Of a stretch of 64,000 bases of DNA, positions 46,509 to 54,589 are shown in pieces. The notes beneath the pieces were generated by a model. The model made no database searches, was not told the origin of the DNA, and saw only the letters and a program-made list of their open reading frames with translations. The stretch's first letter is position 1. Each line of letters begins with the position of its first letter. Source of the DNA: Aldehydirespirator sp965221605 (GTDB lineage Bacteria; Actinomycetota; Acidimicrobiia; Acidimicrobiales; Aldehydirespiratoraceae). The stretch is from NCBI GenBank assembly GCA_965221605.1, contig CBDCSK010000013.1, positions 488,324 through 552,323 on the forward strand, given 5' to 3'. The position numbers and the translations under genes are program-made.

Positions 46509-47426
46509 CTAGTCGGGCAGTACTGTGATAATGACGCGCCGGTGAGGGTCCTCGCCCTCACTGCGACTGTCGACCCGTTCGATGTTGTTGACTACGTCGT
46601 GGACGATCTTTCGATCAACCCGGTTCATCGATTCAAGCGCGATCTCCTCGCCCGTCTCCAAAGCCTCCTGGGCCACCTTGCGGGTGAACTCGGCAAGGGC
46701 TGCAGTGCGACGGGAACGAATCCCACCCACGTCCATACGGATCTTGCCCTCACGAGTGCTGCCACCGGATCGTTGCAACACTGTGCGGACGAGTTCATCT
46801 ATGGCCTGCGCGGTAGCACCTCGGCGTCCTACAAGGAGGCCTATGCCTTCTCCATCAGCTTCGATTCGTAGAATGCCGTCCTCCATGTCATGCCTCGTGA
46901 AGACAAGGGGAACACCGAGTGTGTCCCCTACGCCCTTGACGAAGGACTCTGCTAGGTCGGCCTGCTCCAGGAGCGTCGGCCCGGTGTCATGATCCATCTC
47001 TGGCTCCTCAGTCTTCTTGTTGTTGTCGCCACGTTGCTGTTGTGCGCGTCTGGTCTCACGAGAACGGTCGCGCGTGCCCGACTTCGGGCTGGGTGTCGAA
47101 CTCGCCGGAGACCGTCGATTCTCACCCGTGCTCGACCGCGGCTCCGAAGGCGCAGATGTGGATGTCTGAGCTGGTTCGGTTCGCTTCGACGAGCCGCCTC
47201 CGGACTTGCGGCTGTTGTGGCCGCGCCCTCGGCCCTCCTTGGGTCGTACCGGCGTGGGAATCACACGGGCTCGCACCCGCGCCTCCTTCTTGACCCGGCC
47301 GAACATCCCGACACGTTCGGTGGACAGCACCTCGAACTCGGCGTCAGATTCGTGGACTCCAAGGTGGACTAGGGCCTTTTCTTTGGCGCTCGCCACTGAT
47401 GGAGCCGTAATTTCCAGCCATTCCAT
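46509..47426 (-). CDS. jag: Jag/KhpB RNA-binding protein (Jag-N, KH, R3H)
   Basis: 305 aa. An N-terminal Jag domain (MEWLEITAPSVASAKEKAL, EVLSTERVGMFGRVKKEARV) is followed by a ~90-residue low-complexity Ser/Arg/Pro linker. A KH domain with loop VGRRGATAQAIDEL and an R3H domain (MNRVDRKIVHDVV) close the protein. Members bind RNA and accompany YidC; here it is immediately downstream of yidC. The linker is long for the family. Confidence 0.92.
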   Translation of the reverse strand: MEWLEITAPSVASAKEKALVHLGVHESDAEFEVLSTERVGMFGRVKKEARVRARVIPTPVRPKEGRGRGHNSRKSGGGSSKRTEPAQTSTSAPSEPRSSTGENRRSPASSTPSPKSGTRDRSRETRRAQQQRGDNNKKTEEPEMDHDTGPTLLEQADLAESFVKGVGDTLGVPLVFTRHDMEDGILRIEADGEGIGLLVGRRGATAQAIDELVRTVLQRSGGSTREGKIRMDVGGIRSRRTAALAEFTRKVAQEALETGEEIALESMNRVDRKIVHDVVNNIERVDSRSEGEDPHRRVIITVLPD

Positions 47427-47459
47427 GTTTTATCAATACCTTTCGTTCGGAGACGAGCG

Positions 47460-49016
47460 TCAGCGTCTCTTCTTCTTGCTTCGGCTGCGGTTCGCGCTGC
47501 TCCGCTTAGGAGTCGAACCGGGAGCGGTCGTGCGTCCGCCAGTCGCCCGACTGCTGGACCGGGTGCGGGTGGGGGCCTTACCGGTCTTGCCGCCTCCGGG
47601 CCTCCTCGATACTGACGGCCGTTGTTGGGTCTGACCCTCGGAGTCGTCGGACCGACGCCGGCGGGCAGGAGTCTTGCCGCGCGCCGGGGCCGCCCTACCA
47701 GCAGGATCCTTGCCGCGCGCCGGGGCCGCCCTACCAGCAGGATCCTTGCCGCGCGCCGGGGCCGCCCTACCAGCAGGATCCTTGCCGCGCGCCGGGGCCG
47801 CCCTACCAGCAGGATCCTTGCCGCGCGCCGGGGCCGCCCTACCAGCAGGATCCTTGCCGCGCGCCGGGGCCGCCCTACCAGCAGGATCCTTGCCGCGCGC
47901 CGGGGCCGCCCTACCAGCAGGATCCTTGCCGCGCGCCGGGGCCGCCTTGCCCTTTGCCGCGCCCGCATCCCGCTTCCGGGCGGGTGCTCGCTGTCCCGCG
48001 GCTCCCGCAGCCCGTTTGCGGGAAGGCGCCTTGCCCTTTGCCGCGCCCGCATCCCGCTTGGGAGTGGGCGCGCCCTTCTTCTCGGTGATCGACTTCGCCG
48101 AGCGCTGCTTGGAATCGGGCCCGGCCTCGACCTCCTTTGTCGTGGCAGCCCGCTGTTTGGCTACCTGCGCTCCCAGCGAGTCCTCGCCCCGGTAGAAGGA
48201 CCGGGTGATGTAGGCCTGCTGGGCGATGCGGACCATGTTCGAGATGATGAAGTAGACGACGACCGCGCCGGGCATGACGTAGGAGAACACCGGCAGCATG
48301 TACGGGATCAGCTTCATCATCATCTGTTGCTGCGGGGGCATGGCCGCCTGGCTCTGCCTTCCCTGGATCTGCCGCTGCTGCACAAGGCTTGTGACCAGCA
48401 CGATCAGAATCATCAGGAAGTAGGGGAGTGCCCCGACAATGCCTTCGGACAGGGCATCACTCGCACTCCTCGACAGGTCAACGCCCCACGAGACCATCTC
48501 GAGGCGTCCGCTGAGATCGCCGTAGAGAGCGGTGTCGCGGGAGAGGAAGTCAGGGTCGAATGCGAGATCACCCCTAGGAATGGGGGTCTTGGCGTATTCG
48601 GGCACCGCTTCCAGCGCGGTGTCGGCGTAGCGGCGAGACGTGAACCCGATCTGGGTTCCGATCTCCGTTGTGCGTCGGGTCAGCCCGTCCACGACGCGAT
48701 ACATGACCAGGAAGATCGGGGCCTGTACCAGCATGGGCAGCAGGCAGCCGACCGGGTTAAGGCCATGCTCCTTGTAGAAGGCGGCCGTAGCCTCGTTCAT
48801 GGCCTGGCGGTCGCCCCGGTGCTGGGCCTGGAGCTTCTTCAGTTCCGGCATGTGCTGCTGCATCTGCAGTGTCGAGCGCGTGAACTTCAGAGTGAGCGGG
48901 GTCACCGCAATCGTCGTAGTCAGGGTCAGGAAAGCGATCGCCATGCCGTAGGAGGGCCACAGCGAATAGAACCAGGCGAGCACCGCCGTAATCAGGTCGA
49001 ACAGCGGATCAAGCAT
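47460..49016 (-). CDS. yidC: Membrane protein insertase YidC with long basic repeat-rich tail
   Basis: 518 aa. Residues 1-~275 form the YidC core: TTTIAVTPLTLKFTRSTLQM, LPMLVQAPIFLVMYRVVD and a last membrane segment (SYVMPGAVVVYFIISNMVRI). The remaining ~240 residues are Lys/Arg/Ala/Pro-rich, with eight 12-residue GRAAPARGKDPA-type units from identical 36-bp DNA repeats, and two KRDAGAAKGKA units. The tail may contact ribosomal RNA, as in YidC proteins lacking SRP help (inference). Confidence 0.92.
   Translation of the reverse strand: MLDPLFDLITAVLAWFYSLWPSYGMAIAFLTLTTTIAVTPLTLKFTRSTLQMQQHMPELKKLQAQHRGDRQAMNEATAAFYKEHGLNPVGCLLPMLVQAPIFLVMYRVVDGLTRRTTEIGTQIGFTSRRYADTALEAVPEYAKTPIPRGDLAFDPDFLSRDTALYGDLSGRLEMVSWGVDLSRSASDALSEGIVGALPYFLMILIVLVTSLVQQRQIQGRQSQAAMPPQQQMMMKLIPYMLPVFSYVMPGAVVVYFIISNMVRIAQQAYITRSFYRGEDSLGAQVAKQRAATTKEVEAGPDSKQRSAKSITEKKGAPTPKRDAGAAKGKAPSRKRAAGAAGQRAPARKRDAGAAKGKAAPARGKDPAGRAAPARGKDPAGRAAPARGKDPAGRAAPARGKDPAGRAAPARGKDPAGRAAPARGKDPAGRAAPARGKDPAGRAAPARGKTPARRRRSDDSEGQTQQRPSVSRRPGGGKTGKAPTRTRSSSRATGGRTTAPGSTPKRSSANRSRSKKKRR
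47674..47961. repeat. 36-bp perfect tandem repeat, 8 units, in yidC
   Basis: TTGCCGCGCGCCGGGGCCGC starts at 47674, 47710, 47746, 47782, 47818, 47854, 47890 and 47926: a constant 36-bp period, identical at DNA level until the final unit diverges near 47947. In frame, it encodes the 12-residue repeat in the YidC tail. Confidence 0.97.
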
Positions 49017-49272
49017 CGATCATCTCCGCCAGCTCCTCTCCCGACCGGACCGGAGGCACCGGATCCAGACCTGTCGAACCCCACGGGTGGCACCGGGCCA
49101 GCCGGCGGGCGGCCAGCCAGGCCCCGCGCCATGTTCCATGGATCTGCAGCGCATCCAGCGCGTAGGCCGAGCACGACGGTACGTAACGGCACACCGGCGG
49201 GCGGCCGGCCCGGACCAATCGGGATGCTCGCACCGCGAGACAGGCCAATCGCGTCGAACACCTCATGGACAC
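49009..49272 (-). CDS. yidD: Membrane protein insertion efficiency factor YidD
   Basis: 87 aa with the family signature CRYVPSCSAYALDALQIHG and ARRLARCHPWGSTGLDPVP. GTG at 49272 or ATG at 49266 may start it. Overlaps rnpA upstream and yidC downstream. Confidence 0.92.
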   Translation of the reverse strand: MSMRCSTRLACLAVRASRLVRAGRPPVCRYVPSCSAYALDALQIHGTWRGAWLAARRLARCHPWGSTGLDPVPPVRSGEELAEMIDA

Positions 49273-49592
49273 CTGACATCCCTCAACAGCTGGCCGACCA
49301 TCAGCCGCAGCTCGGCCGGCGAGATCCGCTCGAGCGACGCGGAGGCGCCCAGGCGATACTCCCCGTCAGCCAGCACCACCGCCTCGTCACGGATGAGCTC
49401 GCGGAGCGTCTCCCGGATACGACGCCGTACTCGATTGCGCACGACTGCGGTTCCCACGGACTTGGGCACGGCCAAATGGACGCGCGCCTCTCCGGGTGCA
49501 GTACGGAACGACACCCTCAGCGGGCCGCGGCGGCTGTTGGCTGCGACCGGGGGCTGGTTGCTCGCCCTCCGGCCCCTCGACAGGCCCCTCAC
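49263..49592 (-). CDS. rnpA: Ribonuclease P protein component RnpA
   Basis: 109 aa basic protein. The RNP motif RNRVRRRIRETLRELI and VHLAVPKSVGTAVVRN are characteristic. The GTG start overlaps the rpmH stop (GTGA), the usual rpmH-rnpA coupling. Confidence 0.93.
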   Translation of the reverse strand: MRGLSRGRRASNQPPVAANSRRGPLRVSFRTAPGEARVHLAVPKSVGTAVVRNRVRRRIRETLRELIRDEAVVLADGEYRLGASASLERISPAELRLMVGQLLRDVRCP

Positions 49593-49723
49593 GCCGCCAG
49601 TCGGCTCCGTCCCCTACGACGACGGGCTCGCAGGACGGCGCGGCCGGAGCGCGTTCGCATTCTGGCCCGGAAGCCGTGTTTCTTATGCCTTTTCCTTATG
49701 TTGGGCTGAAAAGGGCGTTTCAC
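49589..49723 (-). CDS. rpmH: 50S ribosomal protein L34
   Basis: 44 aa. Read on the complement from a GTG at 49723 preceded by GGGGGAGGA, it gives MKRPFQPNIRKRHKKHGFRA and ends RSRLAA. The NxRxRxxxHGFRxRM core is diagnostic. It is encoded divergently from dnaA in the classic origin arrangement. Confidence 0.95.
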   Translation of the reverse strand: MKRPFQPNIRKRHKKHGFRARMRTRSGRAVLRARRRRGRSRLAA

Positions 49724-50142
49724 CTTGAGATCCTCCCCCGGGGTATTCCCTTGGTTCGGGTGTGCTGAAAAGAGCTGCCGCTGCCATTAATGCTGTGGAT
49801 GAGCAGCGGAACCGAGTCCACCGTAGGGCTGCCCCCGCGCCGCGACAACCACGCCCCCAGCACAGACACCGGCAACACCGAGGGCCACCACCATTCCAGT
49901 GCCAACAAAGCACAGACAAGTAACCTATCTTACGTAGCTGTCATTCACTTTCTCTTCATCTATTCTGAACTAGCCGTTTACCCGCTTCGGACTCTCTGAC
50001 TTGCAGCCAATCGCGATGCTGCTACGTTCCGCAGGCCGTTACATTCGAGTCGATCTGAGTCCGGTCCTGCTCCCTACCGAGGGGCCGTGCAACTGTCTTG
50101 TCCACATCTGTGGATGACTCTGTGGAGAAAGGAGATCGATAG
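49724..50142. other. rpmH-dnaA intergenic region, candidate oriC
   Basis: 419 bp without a gene, between divergent rpmH and dnaA. Four DnaA-box-like 9-mers: TCATCCACA (complement) at 49794-49802, TTGTCCACA at 50098-50106, TCATCCACA (complement) at 50109-50117 and TTCTCCACA (complement) at 50121-50129. A relatively AT-rich stretch (about 49915-49985) lies between them and could be an unwinding element. Gene orientation flips here, supporting an origin. The last three boxes, just before the dnaA start, could also autoregulate dnaA. Confidence 0.6.
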
Positions 50143-51513
50143 GTGAGCAACGTTCCCGAAGCGGAGCGGATCTGGACCAGTTGTGCACAGAGCATCCGGA
50201 GCCAGGTCAGCGACGCGGTCTGGAGGACCACCTTCAGCGGAGCGCGAGCCACAGCTTTCGAAGAGCGATCGCTAACCCTGCTAGTTCCAACCAGCCTGCA
50301 GAAGGCACGCATCGAGCGGCGGTACTTCGGTCTGTTGACCGACGCCATCGACGAGACCGAACCAGACGTCACCGTCCACATCGAGATCGATCCCGACTGG
50401 CACGACAACGGCGAGCGGCTGACCTCCACCGAGGACGAAGGGACCGAGCCAGGATCCGACTCCGAGGCTGCCGCCGCGAATGCAGAGTCCGGTCCCGACA
50501 CCCGGCTGACCTTCGAACAGTTCGTCACGGGGACCTCCAACCGCTTCTCGCAGGCTGCCGCCCTGGCCGTCGCCGAGACACCGGCCGGTGCCTACAACCC
50601 GCTGTTCATCCACGGCGCGTCCGGGCTCGGCAAGACCCACCTGCTCCGAGCCATCAGCCACTACGTCAACAACCACTACCTGTCCTACAAGGTTCGATAC
50701 GTCACCAGCGAGACCTTCCTCAACGAGTTCGTGCAGGCCATCCGCAACAGCACGCAGCCCGAGTTCAAACAGGTCTACCGCAGCAACGACGTGCTGCTCG
50801 TTGATGACATCCAGTTCATGGAGGGCAAGGACGGCCTTCAGGAGGAGTTCTTCCACACCTTCAACGATCTCCTCCAAAACGGTGCCCAGATCGTCCTCTC
50901 CTCGGATCGGTCCCCGGATGCCATGCCCACGCTCGAGGACCGGCTACGAAGCAGGTTCAAGTCGGGCCTCATCACCGACATCCAACCGCCCGATCTTGTG
51001 ACCCGGCTGGCCATCCTCGAGAAGAAGGCGGAATTCTCCGCTATCGAGATCCCGTCGGAAGTGTTGTCGTTCATCGCCGAGAACATCACCGACTCGATCC
51101 GGGAACTAGAGGGAGCCCTGATCAAGGTCACCGCGTACGCCAGCATCACAGGCCAGCGCTGCTCATATGACCTGGCCAACCGGGTGTTGGCCGATCTGAT
51201 CGACAAGACGACAAAGGCGCCGGTGACTGCAGGAACGATCCTCAAGGCCACCGCGGAGGTATTCAACTTCACGATCGAGCAGATCATCGGCGGCAGTCGC
51301 CGCCGGCCCCTGGTCGACGCCCGCCAGATCGCCATGTACGTGACGCGTAACATGACCGACCTCTCCTACCCCGAGATCGGTCGCGCCTTCGGCAACCGCG
51401 ATCACACCACCGTCATCCACGCCGTGCGCAAGATCGAGCGCCACATGACCGAGCGCAAGGAGATCTTCGACAAGGTCCAGGAACTCCAGAAGCACGTCAA
51501 TGAGATCTCGTGA
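50143..51513 (+). CDS. dnaA: Chromosomal replication initiator DnaA
   Basis: 456 aa. Domain I (~1-85), short acidic domain II, and an AAA+ domain with Walker A GASGLGKTHLLRA and Walker B LLVDDIQFMEGKDG. Domain IV has the DnaA signature SYPEIGRAFGNRDHTTVIHA. GTG start after GGAGA (50130-50134). Confidence 0.97.
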   Translation: MSNVPEAERIWTSCAQSIRSQVSDAVWRTTFSGARATAFEERSLTLLVPTSLQKARIERRYFGLLTDAIDETEPDVTVHIEIDPDWHDNGERLTSTEDEGTEPGSDSEAAAANAESGPDTRLTFEQFVTGTSNRFSQAAALAVAETPAGAYNPLFIHGASGLGKTHLLRAISHYVNNHYLSYKVRYVTSETFLNEFVQAIRNSTQPEFKQVYRSNDVLLVDDIQFMEGKDGLQEEFFHTFNDLLQNGAQIVLSSDRSPDAMPTLEDRLRSRFKSGLITDIQPPDLVTRLAILEKKAEFSAIEIPSEVLSFIAENITDSIRELEGALIKVTAYASITGQRCSYDLANRVLADLIDKTTKAPVTAGTILKATAEVFNFTIEQIIGGSRRRPLVDARQIAMYVTRNMTDLSYPEIGRAFGNRDHTTVIHAVRKIERHMTERKEIFDKVQELQKHVNEIS

Positions 51514-51758
51514 ACGTGCTCCAGCCAGGACCGGGGGAGAATCCTGGGGACGGTGCGGAGGGCGACACTGCTCGGCTGTGGCCACAACAGCGGTGATCAA
51601 CAAGGCCCAGACCGCACCTCGGGGCCGCGCTGGTTGACACAGGAAGACCTGGGGACGCCGGATGGCTTGGAATTCCAACGCGAATGACCGACGATCCCCA
51701 ATCCACAACACCTAACGTCCACTACAACATCCCAAAGAGAACCACAGGGGTTAGAACC
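51514..51758. other. dnaA-dnaN intergenic region
   Basis: 245 bp, no gene seen. One partial DnaA-box-like CAATCCACA (51699-51707, 7 of 9) and the palindrome TGTGGCCACA (51577-51586). In many actinobacteria oriC lies in this interval, so it remains an alternative to the rpmH-dnaA gap. Confidence 0.4.
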
Positions 51759-52901
51759 ATGGGCATGAAGTTCCGTTGCGAGCGAGACGCTCTGCTGGAT
51801 GCGCTCAACGTGGCCGTGCGAGCCGCGGCCGGTGCCAGTTCGAGCCGGGCCGCGCTGACCGGAGCGCACCTCGAGCTGGCCGGTGGAACCCTCGTAGTAA
51901 CGGGCAGTGACTTGGACTTGACGCTGTCAGTGACCACGGAGGTCGCCGGTGAGACGGACGGGGCTGCAGTCACGCCGGCCCGGCTGCTGACTGATGTCGT
52001 GCGGGCCGTTCCGCCCGGGTCGGTCGAGTTCTCGGTCACCGACGACGGTGAGGCCTCGATCGTCGCAGGCTCGTCGGAGTTCTCCATCCGGCTCATACCC
52101 GAGGAGGACTACCCCCAGCTGGCGTTCAAGGATGAGGGCCCCGATGAGGGCGCCGCCTCTGTGGCCTTCAGCCCTGCCGTCACCTTTGACGGACCTGAGT
52201 TCCGGGACGCTCTCGGCCAGGTGGTCAGGTCGGCGTCCTCCGATGACTCCCGTCCCATCCTGACCGGTGTGTTGATGGCTGCCGAGGACGAGGGGCAGCT
52301 GCGGCTCGTCTCGACGGACTCGTACCGGCTGTCGGTCAGGGACCTCGAGGGCTCGTCGATCCTCGGTGAGCATCAGAGGGTGCTGGTGCCGAGTCGAGCC
52401 CTCGGTGAGCTGCAGCGGCTCATCGCGGACTCCGGTGACGTCACTCTGAAGTTGGCTGAGCACTACGCCCAGTTCGTGGTGAACGCAGTCCGGTTGACCA
52501 CGCGTCTGATCCCCGGCGACTTCCCGAACTACCAGGGACTGATCCCCAGCGATCACCCCAACTGCCTGACCGCCAACCGGGAGCAGCTGCTGGAGGTGGT
52601 GCGCCGGGTGCGATTGCTGGCCCAGGACTCCACGCCGGTTCGTCTGGTGATGAACACCGAGAATCTGGAGATCATCGCCATCACTCACGACGTCGGCAAG
52701 GCGAACGAGTCCATGAGCGCTGAGTACGAGGGTGAGGATCTGACCGTTGCCTTCAATCCTGGCTACTTGATCGACGGCATCGAGGCTGCCGCCGGCGATG
52801 AGATCACTCTGCATACAGCGGACGCGGTGAAGCCCGCCCTGATTCGCTCTGTCGGCGACGAGAGCTTCCTCTACCTGCTGATGCCGGTCCGGGTGAGCTG
52901 A
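51759..52901 (+). CDS. dnaN: DNA polymerase III beta sliding clamp DnaN
   Basis: 380 aa, three clamp-fold repeats. MKFRCERDALLDALNVA, SDDSRPILTGVLM, STDSYRLSVRD and the C-terminal SFLYLLMPVRVS are canonical. Start is ATG 51759 (MGMKF) or 51765 (MKF); AGGGG lies upstream at 51746-51750. Confidence 0.95.
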   Translation: MGMKFRCERDALLDALNVAVRAAAGASSSRAALTGAHLELAGGTLVVTGSDLDLTLSVTTEVAGETDGAAVTPARLLTDVVRAVPPGSVEFSVTDDGEASIVAGSSEFSIRLIPEEDYPQLAFKDEGPDEGAASVAFSPAVTFDGPEFRDALGQVVRSASSDDSRPILTGVLMAAEDEGQLRLVSTDSYRLSVRDLEGSSILGEHQRVLVPSRALGELQRLIADSGDVTLKLAEHYAQFVVNAVRLTTRLIPGDFPNYQGLIPSDHPNCLTANREQLLEVVRRVRLLAQDSTPVRLVMNTENLEIIAITHDVGKANESMSAEYEGEDLTVAFNPGYLIDGIEAAAGDEITLHTADAVKPALIRSVGDESFLYLLMPVRVS

Positions 52902-52915
52902 GCCGGGACCGGTCG

Positions 52916-54046
52916 GTGGCACGCCGGTGGGCGGGGCGGGCTGTGCGAGTCTGCTCGTTGTCACTGGCGGACTTCAGGTCCTATGCGCGAGCCGAGGTGG
53001 AGTTCGCGGCGGGCCTGACTGCTGTCGTCGGCCCCAACGGCCGGGGAAAGACCAACCTCCTGGAGGCGATCGGTTTCGTCGCCGGTCTGGGCTCACTGAG
53101 GGGTGCTCAAGAGGCGGCCCTCATCCGCGACGGCGCTGAGGCTGCCGTGGTGCGCTGTCTGGCGGAGGCGGCCGACGGACGGGAGATCCGCATCGAGGCC
53201 GAGCTGGCCCGATCCAGGCCCAACCGGGTGCGGGTGAACAACCAGCCCGTCGCCCGGCGCCGGGATTTGATCGGGGTGCTCACGGTCACGGTCTTCTCCC
53301 CTGAGGACCTTGATCTGGTGAAGGGCGAGCCCGCCCGCCGGCGCCGCTGGATCGATGATGCGTTGACCGCGGTCCGCCCCTCGCTGGGGGCACTTCGGAG
53401 CGAGGTGGATCGGATTCTCCGCCAGCGGAACACCCTGTTGCGCCAGGCAGGTGGCCGCGACAGTGACGATGTGCGTATCACCCTGGATGTCTGGGACTCC
53501 AAGCTGGCCGCGGCCGGCGACGAGTTGCGGGCCCGGCGACAGGAGCTGCTGGAAGCGCTTCGGCCCCGGGTCCGCTCGTACTATGCGCAGATCGCCAAGG
53601 ATCGAGGCGACGCGGATGCCGGCTACGTGTCGAGCTGGGGGGATGACTCGCTGGCGGGGGCGCTGGCGTCGGCGCGACGGGACGATCTGAGACGGGCGAC
53701 GAGCACGGTTGGGCCTCACCGTGATGATGTTCTGCTGCGGATACAGGGATTGCCGGCCCGCAGCCATGCCTCGCAGGGTGAGCAGCGGTCCCTGGCGGTG
53801 GCTTTGAGACTGGCGGTGGACGCCGAGGTCCGCGACCGTCGGGATGTGCAGCCGGTCCTGCTCCTCGATGACGTCTTCTCCGAGCTGGACGGCAGCCGGG
53901 CGGCCGCGTTGCTGGACGTGCTGCCGCGCAGCCAGCGGATACTCACCACCGCGACCGGCTTGCCCGCCGGAGTCCGTTCCGACCAGCTGATCCGGCTCGC
54001 CGGCAGCACCGCGCACCCGGTCCTCGTAACCGAGCAGTCCTCGTGA
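52916..54046 (+). CDS. recF: DNA replication and repair protein RecF
   Basis: 376 aa SMC-like ATPase. Walker A GPNGRGKTNLLEAI, FSPEDLDLVKGEPARRRRWI, the signature ASQGEQRSLAVALRLA and Walker B LLLDDVFSELD are clear. The next gene starts inside its 3' end. Confidence 0.94.
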   Translation: MARRWAGRAVRVCSLSLADFRSYARAEVEFAAGLTAVVGPNGRGKTNLLEAIGFVAGLGSLRGAQEAALIRDGAEAAVVRCLAEAADGREIRIEAELARSRPNRVRVNNQPVARRRDLIGVLTVTVFSPEDLDLVKGEPARRRRWIDDALTAVRPSLGALRSEVDRILRQRNTLLRQAGGRDSDDVRITLDVWDSKLAAAGDELRARRQELLEALRPRVRSYYAQIAKDRGDADAGYVSSWGDDSLAGALASARRDDLRRATSTVGPHRDDVLLRIQGLPARSHASQGEQRSLAVALRLAVDAEVRDRRDVQPVLLLDDVFSELDGSRAAALLDVLPRSQRILTTATGLPAGVRSDQLIRLAGSTAHPVLVTEQSS

Positions 54047-54345
54047 CTGGATTCGAGGATGCGCCCGTGCCGATCGGGGAGGCGCTGGAACGCCTCTTCG
54101 GCTCACTCGATGCTCCCCCGGTGGATCTCCTTTCGACCGTTTTCCAGCGGTGGGAGGAGGTGGTGGGTGCCGAGGTGGCCCGCCACTGCCGTCCGGCCGC
54201 CATCGAGGGAGAGCGCCTGGTCGTCCTGGCGTCCGACACCACATGGGCCAGCGAGGTGCAATGGCTGGCCAGTGCGGTGCTGGCCCGCATCAACGAGATG
54301 TCCACGGCTCAGAGGCTGGAATCGCTGACAGTCCGGGTCGAGTAA
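54043..54345 (+). CDS. DUF721/DciA-family protein
   Basis: 100 aa. WEEVVGAEVARHCRPAAI and LVVLASDTTWASEVQWLA match the DUF721 (DciA-like) domain, found in actinobacteria between recF and gyrB. DciA relatives load replicative helicase; whether this short form does is inferred. Overlaps recF by 4 bases (GTGA). Confidence 0.85.
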   Translation: MTGFEDAPVPIGEALERLFGSLDAPPVDLLSTVFQRWEEVVGAEVARHCRPAAIEGERLVVLASDTTWASEVQWLASAVLARINEMSTAQRLESLTVRVE

Positions 54346-54589
54346 GTCCATCGGATTGAGGGCCGGATTGCGCGCCGCAGCCAGTCCTGCGTTGGTAGAG
54401 TCAGAGCCGTGATCGGTGGCGCGATTAAGGGCTCTCGCCCGGTACGGCGCCCCCTCCCCACCCGGTCCTCGTCTGCTGTGGCCGGGTCGTGGCAGTGAGA
54501 GGCCGCAGCTCCCGCATCTGCGTATCGGCAGACCTCCGATCCAGCGTTCCCGGCCCCATCCGGAGCCGGACCCGAGAGGCCGATCGCTC
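54346..54589. other. DUF721-gyrB intergenic region
   Basis: 244 bp, likely the gyrBA promoter region. An open frame runs through it into gyrB but codes arginine/proline-rich sequence with no homology. No clear -10/-35 pair could be fixed. Confidence 0.3.

Noticed and set aside
47674..47961. Possible CRISPR array
   Set aside because: The 36-bp units are directly contiguous, have no spacers, and encode part of YidC.
47622..49709. 695-aa plus-strand open frame with arginine-rich repeats
   Set aside because: Antisense to yidC, yidD and rnpA; its repeats are the reverse of the YidC tail repeat.
54416..54589. N-terminal extension of GyrB
   Set aside because: Arg/Pro-rich sequence without GyrB homology; ATG 54590 has a GAGAGG ribosome site and gives the normal N-terminus.
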